Below are positions 25,197-33,112 of a DNA stretch of 64,000 nucleotides, in pieces; the first letter of the stretch is position 1, and each line of letters opens with the position of its first letter. Under the pieces are notes generated by a model. It was not told the DNA's origin and made no database searches. It saw only the letters and a list, made by a program, of their open reading frames with translations. Origin of the DNA: an uncultured Oscillospiraceae bacterium (GTDB taxonomy: Bacteria > Bacillota > Clostridia > Oscillospirales > Ruminococcaceae); contig CAKSPC010000001.1 in the NCBI GenBank assembly GCA_934481445.1, positions 54,462 to 118,461 on the forward strand. The letters are read 5' to 3'. The translations under genes were made by a program, and so were the position numbers.

Positions 25197-25916
25197 TTAT
25201 CTCTTATTAACCACTACCCTACAGGTATTCACAAGCGTGCCGCTCTCCTTGAAGGAGCTTTCGGGCAGCTGTTCAATGATGCCGCCGTAGCTTCCCACAA
25301 GATCACAAAACTCTGCGGTCCTCTTATCCGTGCGAAACAGCACAGACGCTGACATGATGGCAACAACGCAGCGTGCAGCCATGTTGATTGCCTTTGTGAC
25401 GTGGATAATGTCCTGCTGCTTAGTAAACGGCGGATTCATCACGATCACGCTATACTGCTTGTCCGGCGCAAAGGTCATAAAATCATCATGCACCAGTTTG
25501 AACCCCTGTTCTTCGAGGAAAGCTCGATTTTTCGGGTTAAGCTCAATGCAATCACAGCCCGGCATATACTTAGCGATTGCTCCTCTGCCTGCCGAAGGCT
25601 CAAGGCACACATCGTCAGGCGTGATGTTCGCAAGCCTTACCGTTTCAGCGGCAAGCTCATCCGGTGTGGGGAAGAACTGATACTCGGTTTTCTCGCTGGT
25701 GTATTCCCCTGTGAGAATAATGTCCTGCAGGATATCTTCTACATCGTCGGCGAAAATGTGACACTTCTTGGAGCTGTTCCACTTGCCGCCGATTGCAGTA
25801 AGAACTTTTGCAACCTGCTGATATCTCTTACGATCAAGCTGTACTGTAAGGCGCAATGTATTGGCCTCCACCTCTGCTCTTGCGAGCACATCAATTACAT
25901 CACTGTCAATTTTCAT
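25197..25916 (-). CDS. N6-adenine DNA methyltransferase
   Basis: The 239-residue enzyme has motif I (LEPSAGRGAIA) at about 105 to 115, a Glu at the end of the next strand (CIELNPKN), and motif IV (NPPF) at 161 to 164. An N-terminal 70-residue segment (QLDRKRYQQVAKVLTAIGGK) is typical of phage and plasmid methylases in this class. It transfers a methyl group to adenine in DNA. It overlaps the HsdS-like gene by 11 bases and forms an early modification cluster with it. Confidence 0.87.
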   Translation of the reverse strand: MKIDSDVIDVLARAEVEANTLRLTVQLDRKRYQQVAKVLTAIGGKWNSSKKCHIFADDVEDILQDIILTGEYTSEKTEYQFFPTPDELAAETVRLANITPDDVCLEPSAGRGAIAKYMPGCDCIELNPKNRAFLEEQGFKLVHDDFMTFAPDKQYSVIVMNPPFTKQQDIIHVTKAINMAARCVVAIMSASVLFRTDKRTAEFCDLVGSYGGIIEQLPESSFKESGTLVNTCRVVVNKR

Positions 25917-26595
25917 TGTTTATATCCTCCAACATAAGCTGTATTATTTCATCGGGTGCACTGTCCCACCCGGATTTGATGGTTGCTACTATCTCGTCAA
26001 GGGCACGATTCTGTTCTCTGATAAGCTGCGAGGTTCTTTTCTTAAACCATTTTGATAACTCAATCGGATCATCCGGCATATTCTCCAATTTATCGGGCGG
26101 CTTCAGATTTTGGAATTGCGAAGCAAGCAGCACCATTCTTTCTACTGTTTTGCGCTGCTTATCGGGAACGATATACACCAAGGGAAGTTTCTCAATTTCC
26201 GAGCAGTCGAGTTTTCGGGAAAAGCCCGTCTGTGTGCCATCATCAGGCGGTATGCACAGCTTAAGCGATGCAAGCAGACACAGCAGACCATATTCGGGCA
26301 ATATCTCCGGGACGAAGCGCACCGCACAAACGTGCCTTGAAAGTACGCAGTCGCCTATGTCGTTTATTGCGACCTTTCCGAGCGTTCCTACGGTCGATAC
26401 GAGTATATCCCCCAGCTTGGATATTGTTTCATTCTCAAAGTGCTCACAGAATTTCTCGCATTTCAGCCGGGCGTCCTTCATGCTGGACGCTCCAACGATG
26501 TAGGGGATTCCCTTGCCTTCGGTGTTCAGCTTGGCTTTGTCTAGGTTGCGCCCCTGGAATATCGCGGCGCAATCTCCTATGGTTATGTATTCCAA
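25906..26595 (-). CDS. Half-size type I specificity subunit (HsdS-like)
   Basis: The 229-residue protein has one target-recognition domain: GDCAAIFQGRNLDKA near the start, then IPYIVGASSM, GDILVSTVGTLGK and a helical spacer at about 145 to 175. A full HsdS has two such domains and about 400 residues, so this would act as a dimer. The extra C-terminal 70 residues are helical. It lies between two methyltransferase genes with no HsdR nearby, so it probably directs protective methylation. Confidence 0.78.
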   Translation of the reverse strand: MEYITIGDCAAIFQGRNLDKAKLNTEGKGIPYIVGASSMKDARLKCEKFCEHFENETISKLGDILVSTVGTLGKVAINDIGDCVLSRHVCAVRFVPEILPEYGLLCLLASLKLCIPPDDGTQTGFSRKLDCSEIEKLPLVYIVPDKQRKTVERMVLLASQFQNLKPPDKLENMPDDPIELSKWFKKRTSQLIREQNRALDEIVATIKSGWDSAPDEIIQLMLEDINNEN

Positions 26596-26611
26596 GTTCT
26601 CCTCCTACCCG

Positions 26612-28135
26612 CTAGATTTTTATTTTTCCTGACATTAAATCAGGAATAAGCGCATCTCTGAGTTCAGCAAGATATTTGTTTTCCTCGTTGTTGCACTCCA
26701 TAACCGACATTCTCCAACTCATCAGAACAACGAGCAGCAGTTCTGGCACACTTTCTTTGCTGTTATTCTTGAAACAAATTTCGCCTTTGTTCTTGGTAAA
26801 TGATATGTAGTCAGTTTTGATGATTTCAACCCCTGCTATTCTTTTTATGAATTCATTACTGAATTCGTTACCGAAATCATTGCTGGATTTTGAAAGGAGG
26901 TCAACATCAATTCCCATTCCCCTTGCCATTGTTCCGTTTATTATCAGCTTGCAGGAGTTACGCCGCTCAATCACGCGGTTAAGATCATTCACTATCTCAG
27001 CATACGGACGGTGTTTCATTGGTTCTTCAAGGAATTCAATATACTTTGACGGAATCAAGCTATAGTTGTTTTCAGCGATAACCGCTCCGTTTACCGACTT
27101 CGCAAACAAATCCGATTTGGCACGACATTTTACCGCATGGGATATCTCAGAAATTATATCAGACGTGAACACTTTGATTTCCTTGCTGTATGTCCTGTTC
27201 GTGTGAGAGACACCGCCGAACTGCCCATTCTGTTCACGCCTTGAAATCATATACTTCTGACGCGCATCTACAAACGATACAACCCCGGTCGTTTTACATC
27301 GATTAAAGCTTATTATACAGGTTCCAATGTCAGTCGACTCAAACATGCTGTCGGGGCAGGTTACAACAGCGTCAATAAGGTTGTCCATAATGAGCGACTG
27401 CCTGATTTCATCATCAGAAGTAAGTACTGAGTTCGGAAGTATCAGCGCCGAACGCTCGGCGTAGAGTAATGCAGTCAGAACAAAGGCATAGTTTGCATTG
27501 GCAGATGATGGCGTTCCGTATTTATCGAAACGAATATCACCCGATAAAGCCATCGGAGCGTCCCATTTCATATTGAATGGTGGATTTGAGATGCAGATAT
27601 CTGCCTTGAGGTGAGCGAGAACAGGACGCTCCTGCAACTCGTCAAAGCCATTATCGCATACTCGCCATACCTGAAAAACCTCCTGCGTCAATATATCAGC
27701 ACAAATTACGGTACCCTTCATATGCCGGCAAAGCATATTGAAAATCAGGAACGGAATAACTGTTTTATCAAGCTCAATAGCGATAAACTCAGCTTGGGAA
27801 TTACGCTGCCATGCCTGGATAGACATTGCGCCTGATCCCGCACAAAGATCGCATATCTTCTCAGCATTCTCCGCACCGGCAAGTGCCGCGGCCGTCATTG
27901 CCAAAGATTGTGGAGTGTAGTCCTGTTTCTTAACCTTACGATCCGCAAGATAGTATTGATAGATTGGCTGCATAAGATCTTCCGTGCAGTCAGGATATTT
28001 GTACAGCCACTTCTCAACAATTTCAGCGCCTTCATTTTTTAACTGCTCAATCATCTTTTCAGGTGTAAAATCATTGATTGACTTTATACGAAAGACATCA
28101 ATAAAATCTGCTAACAAAATAGAAAGATTGGTCAT
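26612..28135 (-). CDS. Type I modification methyltransferase (HsdM-like)
   Basis: The 507-residue protein has an N-terminal helical part (about 1 to 75), motif I DLCAGSGAMS at 96 to 105 and motif IV NPPF at 184 to 187. The remainder (about 250 to 450) is the C-terminal partner-binding part. With the HsdS-like gene 16 bases away it would form an M2S-type methylase. No restriction subunit exists in the window, so self-protection against host type I enzymes is the likely role. Confidence 0.87.
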   Translation of the reverse strand: MTNLSILLADFIDVFRIKSINDFTPEKMIEQLKNEGAEIVEKWLYKYPDCTEDLMQPIYQYYLADRKVKKQDYTPQSLAMTAAALAGAENAEKICDLCAGSGAMSIQAWQRNSQAEFIAIELDKTVIPFLIFNMLCRHMKGTVICADILTQEVFQVWRVCDNGFDELQERPVLAHLKADICISNPPFNMKWDAPMALSGDIRFDKYGTPSSANANYAFVLTALLYAERSALILPNSVLTSDDEIRQSLIMDNLIDAVVTCPDSMFESTDIGTCIISFNRCKTTGVVSFVDARQKYMISRREQNGQFGGVSHTNRTYSKEIKVFTSDIISEISHAVKCRAKSDLFAKSVNGAVIAENNYSLIPSKYIEFLEEPMKHRPYAEIVNDLNRVIERRNSCKLIINGTMARGMGIDVDLLSKSSNDFGNEFSNEFIKRIAGVEIIKTDYISFTKNKGEICFKNNSKESVPELLLVVLMSWRMSVMECNNEENKYLAELRDALIPDLMSGKIKI

Positions 28136-28279
28136 TTATAGCGTCTCCTTATCTGTTGCTGCCTTTATAAGCCACGCTTGCATACAAACACAGCAACTTG
28201 ATATATATCCATTTCGGCAAAAATTTATCGTTCGTGCATTGATATCAGAGTTGCGACACCCCGGTAATCCCGTTCGCAT
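28136..28279 (-). CDS. Hidden 47-residue Cys-rich peptide before hsdM
   Basis: ATG at 28279 opens a 47-codon frame ending TAA right before the hsdM ATG (TAAATG). The product has six Cys, among them FCRNGYISSCCVCMQAW, spaced as in small zinc knuckles. The AAGGAG site of hsdM lies inside it. Its own ribosome site is weak (AAAGGTGATG 12 bases before). Probably a real small gene; function unknown. Confidence 0.4.
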   Translation of the reverse strand: MRTGLPGCRNSDINARTINFCRNGYISSCCVCMQAWLIKAATDKETL

Positions 28280-28296
28280 CTTTTAATCATCACCTT

Positions 28297-28380
28297 TCAT
28301 CGCTCAATTGATCCCGCCGCGAGGATGATTGCCCACAGCAGGCCTATCAATATCAGCAGTATGTATTCGGCGTCAGTCAT
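28297..28380 (-). CDS. 27-residue membrane peptide
   Basis: ATG at 28380 overlaps the stop of the upstream gene (ATGACTGA), a typical coupling. The product is almost one transmembrane helix (YILLILIGLLWAIILAAG) with an acidic N-terminus. It resembles the tiny membrane proteins often found between phage early genes. Function unknown. Confidence 0.5.
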   Translation of the reverse strand: MTDAEYILLILIGLLWAIILAAGSIER

Positions 28381-28687
28381 TGGCGCCATCACTTTCCGGC
28401 AGCAGGTCGATTAATTTGTCAAGTGCGCCCGTTGTACGCAGCCATAGAGCTGATACAATGGCCAAATTGACGTATGTCCCAATTTCCGAAAAAACAACCG
28501 ACTTTGCTCCCGATTGCGATTGCTCTCCTCCCGTCATCTGCACGATTCCCTGCCTGACAGCGTCAAGATTCCTTATGAGCGTTCGCACATCGTCTTTCAC
28601 CGCTCCGCTTTTGCGCAATCTAAGCATACTCCACACAAATTCAAGCTGCCCGGCGTCAAGTTCATCAAGATCATGTTTCACCGCCAT
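28373..28687 (-). CDS. Early phage protein, unknown (104 residues)
   Basis: ATG at 28687 follows GGGAGAATATA; an ATG six codons earlier has no ribosome site. The protein is mostly helical (DLDELDAGQLEFVWSMLRLR, then a SEIGTYVNLAIVSALWLRTT segment near residue 75). No family recognised. It overlaps the upstream gene by 17 bases and the membrane peptide by 8. Confidence 0.6.
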   Translation of the reverse strand: MAVKHDLDELDAGQLEFVWSMLRLRKSGAVKDDVRTLIRNLDAVRQGIVQMTGGEQSQSGAKSVVFSEIGTYVNLAIVSALWLRTTGALDKLIDLLPESDGAND

Positions 28688-29060
28688 TATATTCTCCCTT
28701 TTCATAGCGTTCGCAGCTTGGTTTCCTTTTGTTGTAGACGATAACGTCTTTAGTTATATGCTCATCAATGTGACAGCCGCCATAGTTCCCGTTAAGATAA
28801 TCTTGGAGGGGCGAAAACCATTTACAGGAACTGCAAAAATGCCGCTTTGTTGCATCAATGCGCTTATTCCATGCCTCGGCGGCTTCTTCAGCGGTGTTAA
28901 TCGCTGCCCTCCAGCCGTCAATGAGTTCCGTGCCGTCCTCCACCCTGACGCCGAAAAGCAGCGAGCAGGTCTTACATTCGATAAGATACTTCCCGTAATT
29001 ATCCTTTGCGAGGATCACTCCGTTTCCGCAGAACGGGCAGGGCTTAATGATTTCAGACAT
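28671..29060 (-). CDS. Lar-like restriction alleviation protein with second zinc site
   Basis: ATG at 29060, six bases after GGAGGTG, gives 129 residues. The N-terminal 65 residues are a Lar-type zinc ribbon: KPCPFCGNG, then IECKTCSLLFGV, and EEAAEAWNKR. The C-terminal half adds FCSSCKWF and two more Cys. Rac prophage Lar relieves type I restriction by boosting host modification. This is one of three to four such ribbons in tandem here. Confidence 0.72.
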   Translation of the reverse strand: MSEIIKPCPFCGNGVILAKDNYGKYLIECKTCSLLFGVRVEDGTELIDGWRAAINTAEEAAEAWNKRIDATKRHFCSSCKWFSPLQDYLNGNYGGCHIDEHITKDVIVYNKRKPSCERYEKGEYNGGET

Positions 29061-29256
29061 CTGTGTCACCTCCGTTAGCCCCGCAGTCCTGAGGATTGTT
29101 CCATACGTTCACCGCTTCTTCTATGGTGCCGCCCCATACGGTTCTTCCGCAGCCGATTATGTCAAAGCAGCGTATCACCCATTCTCCGTCATTGTTCTGG
29201 TCAACTATCGGTGCAATTCCCAGCCCGCACCGACAGCGTTTAAGAGCTACTTTCAT
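29053..29256 (-). CDS. Lar-like zinc ribbon protein, 67 residues
   Basis: KRCRCGLG and VIRCFDIIGCGRTVWG provide four Cys, and EEAVNVWNN is the typical Lar-family end. It overlaps both neighbours by 8 and 17 bases. Likely antirestriction or a structural zinc protein. Confidence 0.65.
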   Translation of the reverse strand: MKVALKRCRCGLGIAPIVDQNNDGEWVIRCFDIIGCGRTVWGGTIEEAVNVWNNPQDCGANGGDTDV

Positions 29257-29458
29257 TTATACTAGCCCTCCCGTTCCATTTGTCTGCGGCTTCCTGTATA
29301 GTTCGGCTTTCGTACTGCTGTCTGATTTCGTATGCGCAATTATATATATCACTGTGTGAAACATAATAGCTCACGGAGCCGTTTTCCAGACGCTCCAAGC
29401 GCATAATGATCGCCTTGCCCCCGCAGAATGGGCAGGGCTTAAGCTTGATTCCAGGCAT
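29240..29458 (-). CDS. Lar-like zinc ribbon protein, 72 residues
   Basis: KPCPFCGGKA at residues 7 to 16 and QEAADKWNGRA near the C-terminus are the Lar signature; only two obvious Cys plus one at residue 41 are left, so the metal site may be changed. ATG follows GGAGG by 7 bases. First of a coupled group of ribbon genes. Confidence 0.68.
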   Translation of the reverse strand: MPGIKLKPCPFCGGKAIIMRLERLENGSVSYYVSHSDIYNCAYEIRQQYESRTIQEAADKWNGRASINESSS

Positions 29459-29470
29459 TTCAAAGCCTCC

Positions 29471-29602
29471 TCACTTTTTCTCATGTCCTTTATCGTAATA
29501 TCCCTTGGCATACCCGATAGCAAAAGCAATTGCCAACGGAGCTATGGTCAAAAACACGACCACAAAAGAAAGAAAAATATTTGCCAAAATCTCTGGCAGC
29601 AA
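29471..29602 (-). CDS. 43-residue single-pass membrane protein
   Basis: A TTG at 29602 sits seven bases after GAGGTGAT and opens a 43-codon frame. Residues about 5 to 32 are hydrophobic (a VVVFLTIAPLAIAFAIG core), followed by a charged tail GYYDKGHEKK. A small phage membrane protein of unknown role; the good ribosome site supports it. Confidence 0.55.
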   Translation of the reverse strand: MLPEILANIFLSFVVVFLTIAPLAIAFAIGYAKGYYDKGHEKK

Positions 29603-29607
29603 TTTTA

Positions 29608-29901
29608 TCACCTCATTTTCCCGTCCATTTTAGCCCCGCAATTCGGGCAATACTTAGTCATTTCGCGCCCCTGCGGTTCACACCTGCAATGCAGGCAGTA
29701 GGGATAATATCCGTCGCAGCATATCTCCCACTTGCTGTGTATCACCGGCGCGACATCGGCGGCGGGCTCGCTCTGTACCGCGTCGTAAGCGGCATTAATA
29801 GCACTGTCATAGCCATCGTCCCATGTTCCCGGCTCTGCTCCGCAGCCGCCTATATCGTGTAGGATTTCAAGCACGCGTTCGCGCGTTATGTATTCATCCA
29901 T
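29608..29901 (-). CDS. Phage zinc-binding protein, 97 residues
   Basis: ATG at 29901 follows GGAGGTGATAGCG. The N-terminus MDEYITRERVLEIL and the C-terminal YPYCLHCRCEPQ plus KYCPNCGAKMDG make the pattern of a common Firmicutes prophage protein with one zinc ribbon. The molecular role is unknown. Confidence 0.68.
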   Translation of the reverse strand: MDEYITRERVLEILHDIGGCGAEPGTWDDGYDSAINAAYDAVQSEPAADVAPVIHSKWEICCDGYYPYCLHCRCEPQGREMTKYCPNCGAKMDGKMR

Positions 29902-30196
29902 CGCTATCACCTCCCGCAAAAATCTTTCTCAAAAACCTTTCCATAGCCAATAAATCCATAGCCAATAAATTTCGCGCCTGCTGCGTGTTCCATCTCTTCA
30001 CTGCTTCCTCCTTCGCCGCTTCCTTGCTGGCACCGACCGCCATCACGCCTTTTCCGCAATGCCGACAATCTATCATGCACAGCCTAACCTTACGGTGCGG
30101 TACTGTTGCCAGCCCCGTGGCCAATCGTGCGTGCACGAAATGCATTGTTGATTTGCGCCCGCACAGCGCGCATTCTCTCCGCTTAAAATGTTTCAT
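29894..30196 (-). CDS. Zinc ribbon protein, 100 residues
   Basis: Contains ECALCGRK, CMIDCRHCGKG and the Lar-type EEAVKRWNTQQ. Near the C-terminus a 15-bp tandem duplication (at about 29939 to 29970) repeats the residues LLAMD/LLAME, a recent slippage. It overlaps the next gene by 8 bases. Confidence 0.62.
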   Translation of the reverse strand: MKHFKRRECALCGRKSTMHFVHARLATGLATVPHRKVRLCMIDCRHCGKGVMAVGASKEAAKEEAVKRWNTQQARNLLAMDLLAMERFLRKIFAGGDSDG

Positions 30197-30218
30197 AACG
30201 TCCCCCTTATCGTCATTA

Positions 30219-30458
30219 TCATGGCTCCGTTGACATTCCGTGTTCCGTCAGCCACTTTTCCGCCTTTGCAACCAGCTCGGGCGGCGCCGTCGTGATGTTG
30301 CAGATTGCCTTGTTGACCGACCCCCAGAACACTGTATTGTTGATGGGTGCGCGCAGCCCATACTTACGCATATACGCCCTGATTTTTCGCTCGTCGTATG
30401 AGAATAGCGCTTCGTTACGGTCTTTCACCATGGTTTCCAGATCAGCTTTAACTTTCAT
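30219..30458 (-). CDS. Small phage protein, unknown (79 residues)
   Basis: ATG at 30458 follows GGAGGTGCAGC. An in-frame ATG at 30521 overlapping the YopX gene stop would give 100 residues, so the start is uncertain. The product has a basic helix (YDERKIRAYMRKYGLRAP) and no known family. Confidence 0.58.
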   Translation of the reverse strand: MKVKADLETMVKDRNEALFSYDERKIRAYMRKYGLRAPINNTVFWGSVNKAICNITTAPPELVAKAEKWLTEHGMSTEP

Positions 30459-30513
30459 GCTGCACCTCCGTAATTGTCGCAAAGCGCGCTCGATGGTGTA
30501 TCCGTAATGCGCG

Positions 30514-31011
30514 TCAGCCATTGGCGCCTCCGACCAGCTCGGGGTTATCATAAACATTACCTGTGACAACCATTTCACCGCGCTCTATGTAAAATCTGTT
30601 GAGGGGCAGGGGCAGGCAAAACGGCTCAACTCTGCTTAGCGGGTCGGCGGTCGCTATTACCTCCGTGTGCCATCCGACTACATTGTCAACGACTTCAAAC
30701 GTTTCCGTGTCGATAACGCCAAACTCCCCAAGTACTGCCTTGCAAAGGTCCTGCGGGTTGTTATGGCACATGAGGATGTCGCCGTTGCAGATGATTTTTC
30801 CGCGCATATCTGCAATCCCGGACGGTTCCCGCCCAACGCGAACGACATCGGCAACAGGTGTATCGTTCGGAATAACGATAAAGTCTTTTGCCAACTCCTC
30901 AATATGAGCCTCTGTCCATACAGGCTCATCATTCTCCGAGACCGAGTTAATAAACCAGTCCTGGAGATAGCCCTCGCCTACCGCCGCACTCTTGTCTATA
31001 TATTCGCTCAT
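30514..31011 (-). CDS. YopX-like protein lacking the usual N-terminus
   Basis: The C-terminal 100 residues match the YopX family of small phage proteins: ADMRGKIICNGDILMC, then LGEFGVIDTETFEVVDN and GWHTEVI. The family normally starts with an IKFRGK box, which is absent here; the N-terminal 65 residues instead contain an acidic helical part. A separate frame at 31722 to 31850 carries the missing box. Function of YopX is unknown. Confidence 0.68.
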   Translation of the reverse strand: MSEYIDKSAAVGEGYLQDWFINSVSENDEPVWTEAHIEELAKDFIVIPNDTPVADVVRVGREPSGIADMRGKIICNGDILMCHNNPQDLCKAVLGEFGVIDTETFEVVDNVVGWHTEVIATADPLSRVEPFCLPLPLNRFYIERGEMVVTGNVYDNPELVGGANG

Positions 31012-31013
31012 CC

Positions 31014-31361
31014 TTACTTTCTCCTCTCAAAATAGAATTGTACTGTTGGTTTTTCGGGGTGCTGTATCAGCCCGAACCGTACAATGTTTCTGTACGTTGC
31101 GCTGCCTTCCATTAGCACCACCGGCGCTCGCTGTATTATTTCCCTAAACCGCTCAAGGGTATATGTGGACTTGTAGTGATTGCAAGCCCTGCACGCAGGA
31201 TATAGGTTTGAGATATCGTCCGCGCCGCCGAGGTGCAGCGGAACAGTATGATCTGCCTGCATATCCTTGATAGTGATTTCGCAGCCGCAATAAGCGCAGC
31301 GGCCGCCAAATTTCTCGTAGATTTGCTGGCGCTCGGAAGCGGTAAACCTTTTGCGCGTCAT
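31014..31361 (-). CDS. HNH endonuclease
   Basis: The 115-residue protein has the zinc-finger HNH layout: RCAYCGCEITI, ADHTVPLHLGG with the catalytic His, and NLYPACRACNHYKS. It probably nicks or cuts DNA. The start overlaps the MazG-like gene stop by 4 bases (ATGA). Confidence 0.88.
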   Translation of the reverse strand: MTRKRFTASERQQIYEKFGGRCAYCGCEITIKDMQADHTVPLHLGGADDISNLYPACRACNHYKSTYTLERFREIIQRAPVVLMEGSATYRNIVRFGLIQHPEKPTVQFYFERRK

Positions 31362-31720
31362 ATAATCTTGCCTCCATGCTTATACGGTCTTGCCTTATTA
31401 AACTCATGCTTCTCGGCAATCATCGCGCCGATATCAATGCTGTATCGTCCGCACATATCCAGAATGCGGATAATCACATCAGCTAACTCGGAGGGGATGC
31501 CCTCCGGCTTACCGCCGTCGCTGTAGTATGTTTCGTTCGGCTGGTGTCCCTTGCGGTACTCCTCCAGCGCTTCAGAAAGTTCAGAGTGACAGAGCGCTAT
31601 CAGCTCGCCGAAGCTGCGCTCCTCGTCCCACCAGCCGTGGTTTACAGCGTTCTCGTGGACTTCCTTTGCGAAAACTCGCATGGTTCTGCTTATTAATGCT
31701 CTCTTTCCTGTGTTGTCCAT
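31358..31720 (-). CDS. MazG-like nucleotide pyrophosphohydrolase
   Basis: The 120-residue product has the all-alpha NTP pyrophosphatase pattern: LCHSELSEALEEYRKG (ExxE type) and SELADVIIRILDMCG (ExxD type) that bind magnesium. MazG-family enzymes hydrolyse NTPs or alarmone in phage-infected cells. One of several nucleotide-metabolism genes in the early region. Confidence 0.82.
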   Translation of the reverse strand: MDNTGKRALISRTMRVFAKEVHENAVNHGWWDEERSFGELIALCHSELSEALEEYRKGHQPNETYYSDGGKPEGIPSELADVIIRILDMCGRYSIDIGAMIAEKHEFNKARPYKHGGKII

Positions 31721-31721
31721 A

Positions 31722-31850
31722 TCAGTCCCTCTCTTCCTTAATCGTTATATTAAGCCGTCTTCCAAGCCACTTCAAGCCCTCTGTTGTCAATTGCCGATTA
31801 CTTCTGTCACCGTTATCAACCCGTTTCCCGCGGAAAAGTATCTCACGCAT
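31722..31850 (-). CDS. 42-residue protein with YopX N-terminal box
   Basis: ATG at 31850 lies six bases after GGAGG. The protein begins MREILFRGKRVDNGD, the box that starts many YopX proteins, then switches to a basic helix (LTTEGLKWLGRRLNITIKEE). It overlaps the upstream gene by 8 bases. It looks like a YopX head recombined with another small gene. Confidence 0.6.
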   Translation of the reverse strand: MREILFRGKRVDNGDRSNRQLTTEGLKWLGRRLNITIKEERD

Positions 31851-32343
31851 TGATATCCTCCAATCTGACGCCTATTTGCGGCTGTTCGTCCACATGGTAT
31901 TTCTCGACCGCCTCGTCCCACTCCATGACTATCAGTAGATACCGAAACTTCAGGCTGTCCGCGCAAATGACATTCCGGTCGATTATCATCTTAGCAAAGC
32001 CCTCATATTTTTCGGTTTTTTCGAACTTCCCGAAAAAGATATCAAGAAGCGCCTGCTTGCTTTCCTCCACATTATCGGGCATAATGTCTATCGCGTAAAT
32101 GCTCTCCAGTGCGCACAGCCCCTGAAGCGGTGTCGTGCAGTAATTCAGCTTGCGCGTCAATATCTCTTTGAGAAAAGCCCCGTTCCCGCAGGTGGGTTCA
32201 AGAAATGTCGAAACAACGGTCTGCCATGCTTCTTTGACCGGCAGATAATCGCACATCTGCCCGACGATATGTTCAGGCGTGAACACCTCGCCGTACTTCT
32301 TCACCCGCTCTTTACTTTTTATCAGGTCTTTTTTCCCAGCCAT
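31843..32343 (-). CDS. Methyltransferase-like protein lacking motif IV
   Basis: The 166-residue protein has the start of an N6-type DNA methylase: GEVFTPEHIVGQM, then motif I FLEPTCGNGAFL at 47 to 58 and a following acidic strand (YAIDIMPDN). Where relatives have NPPY after CADSL it reads KFRYLLIVMEWDEAVEKYH, so the catalytic motif is missing. It may bind SAM without methylating, or regulate another methylase. Confidence 0.7.
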   Translation of the reverse strand: MAGKKDLIKSKERVKKYGEVFTPEHIVGQMCDYLPVKEAWQTVVSTFLEPTCGNGAFLKEILTRKLNYCTTPLQGLCALESIYAIDIMPDNVEESKQALLDIFFGKFEKTEKYEGFAKMIIDRNVICADSLKFRYLLIVMEWDEAVEKYHVDEQPQIGVRLEDINA

Positions 32344-33112
32344 GCTTTCTTCTCACCTCCGCCAGCCTTGCGCCTTCCGCTGCCCTCCACGGGTGGTTGG
32401 CGCACTTTTCCCGGAGAGCTTCCCTCGCAGCGTTCAAAGAGATAAGGTGCTTTTCATAGCAGCTCTCACAGAGTTTTCCGCGTTCAGCAGGAGCCTTGAA
32501 GCACGTCGAACATATGCCGAACTCGCTTACGTTCTGCCTGGTAAGCCTGTCTGAACCGTAGAGTTTATCAAATTTCCTCTTGTCATATCGCCTGCCCCTT
32601 GCCAGGCACGCTGGACAAAATACCCGATGTTCTCCCTCTGGACGTTCCTTTCCACACTTTGGGCATAGCCCTTGTTCTTTTCTGGAACGATAGAGTTCCT
32701 TGCTCCGAAGACTTTTTCTTTCCGCCAGCCCGGCATTCTGCGCCATCCGTTCTCTTCGAAGATCGGCCATCCTTTCCGAGCAGTCAGCGCACAGCGTGTG
32801 CTTATTGAGTGTATATGCGTCCTGCTTTCTGCAGCAAACACACAGCTGCTCTTTTTTAAGAAGACGCCGGTACGAGTTTTGATAATTTTTGCAATCTTCA
32901 CAAGTCACGGACGTGTATCCATCAGGAAGTTTGTTGCCGCACATGATGCAAAGCCTGTTTTCTTTTCGCGCTTTGTAACGCGCTCTGCAATTTGCACGGC
33001 ATTTTTCGCAGGTTATGAACGCATATCCATCAGGAAGTTTATCGCCGCATTGAGTACAAAAGCCGTGTTCTTTTCGCCATGCTTCTAATTCCCGTCGCTT
33101 TTCGTCTTTCAC
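32312..33112 (-). CDS. Protein with five CxxC/CxxC zinc ribbons
   Basis: The start is a GTG at 33112 overlapping an upstream stop (GTGTGA). The 266-residue product has five modules, each CxxC-n-CxxC: Cys 19/22/35/38, 55/58/71/74, 91/94/108/111, 150/153/166/169 and 201/204/215/218, joined by basic helices. The first two modules share KLPDGY. I know no characterised homolog; nucleic acid binding is likely from charge and ribbons. Confidence 0.75.
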   Translation of the reverse strand: MKDEKRRELEAWRKEHGFCTQCGDKLPDGYAFITCEKCRANCRARYKARKENRLCIMCGNKLPDGYTSVTCEDCKNYQNSYRRLLKKEQLCVCCRKQDAYTLNKHTLCADCSERMADLRRERMAQNAGLAERKSLRSKELYRSRKEQGLCPKCGKERPEGEHRVFCPACLARGRRYDKRKFDKLYGSDRLTRQNVSEFGICSTCFKAPAERGKLCESCYEKHLISLNAAREALREKCANHPWRAAEGARLAEVRRKHGWEKRPDKK

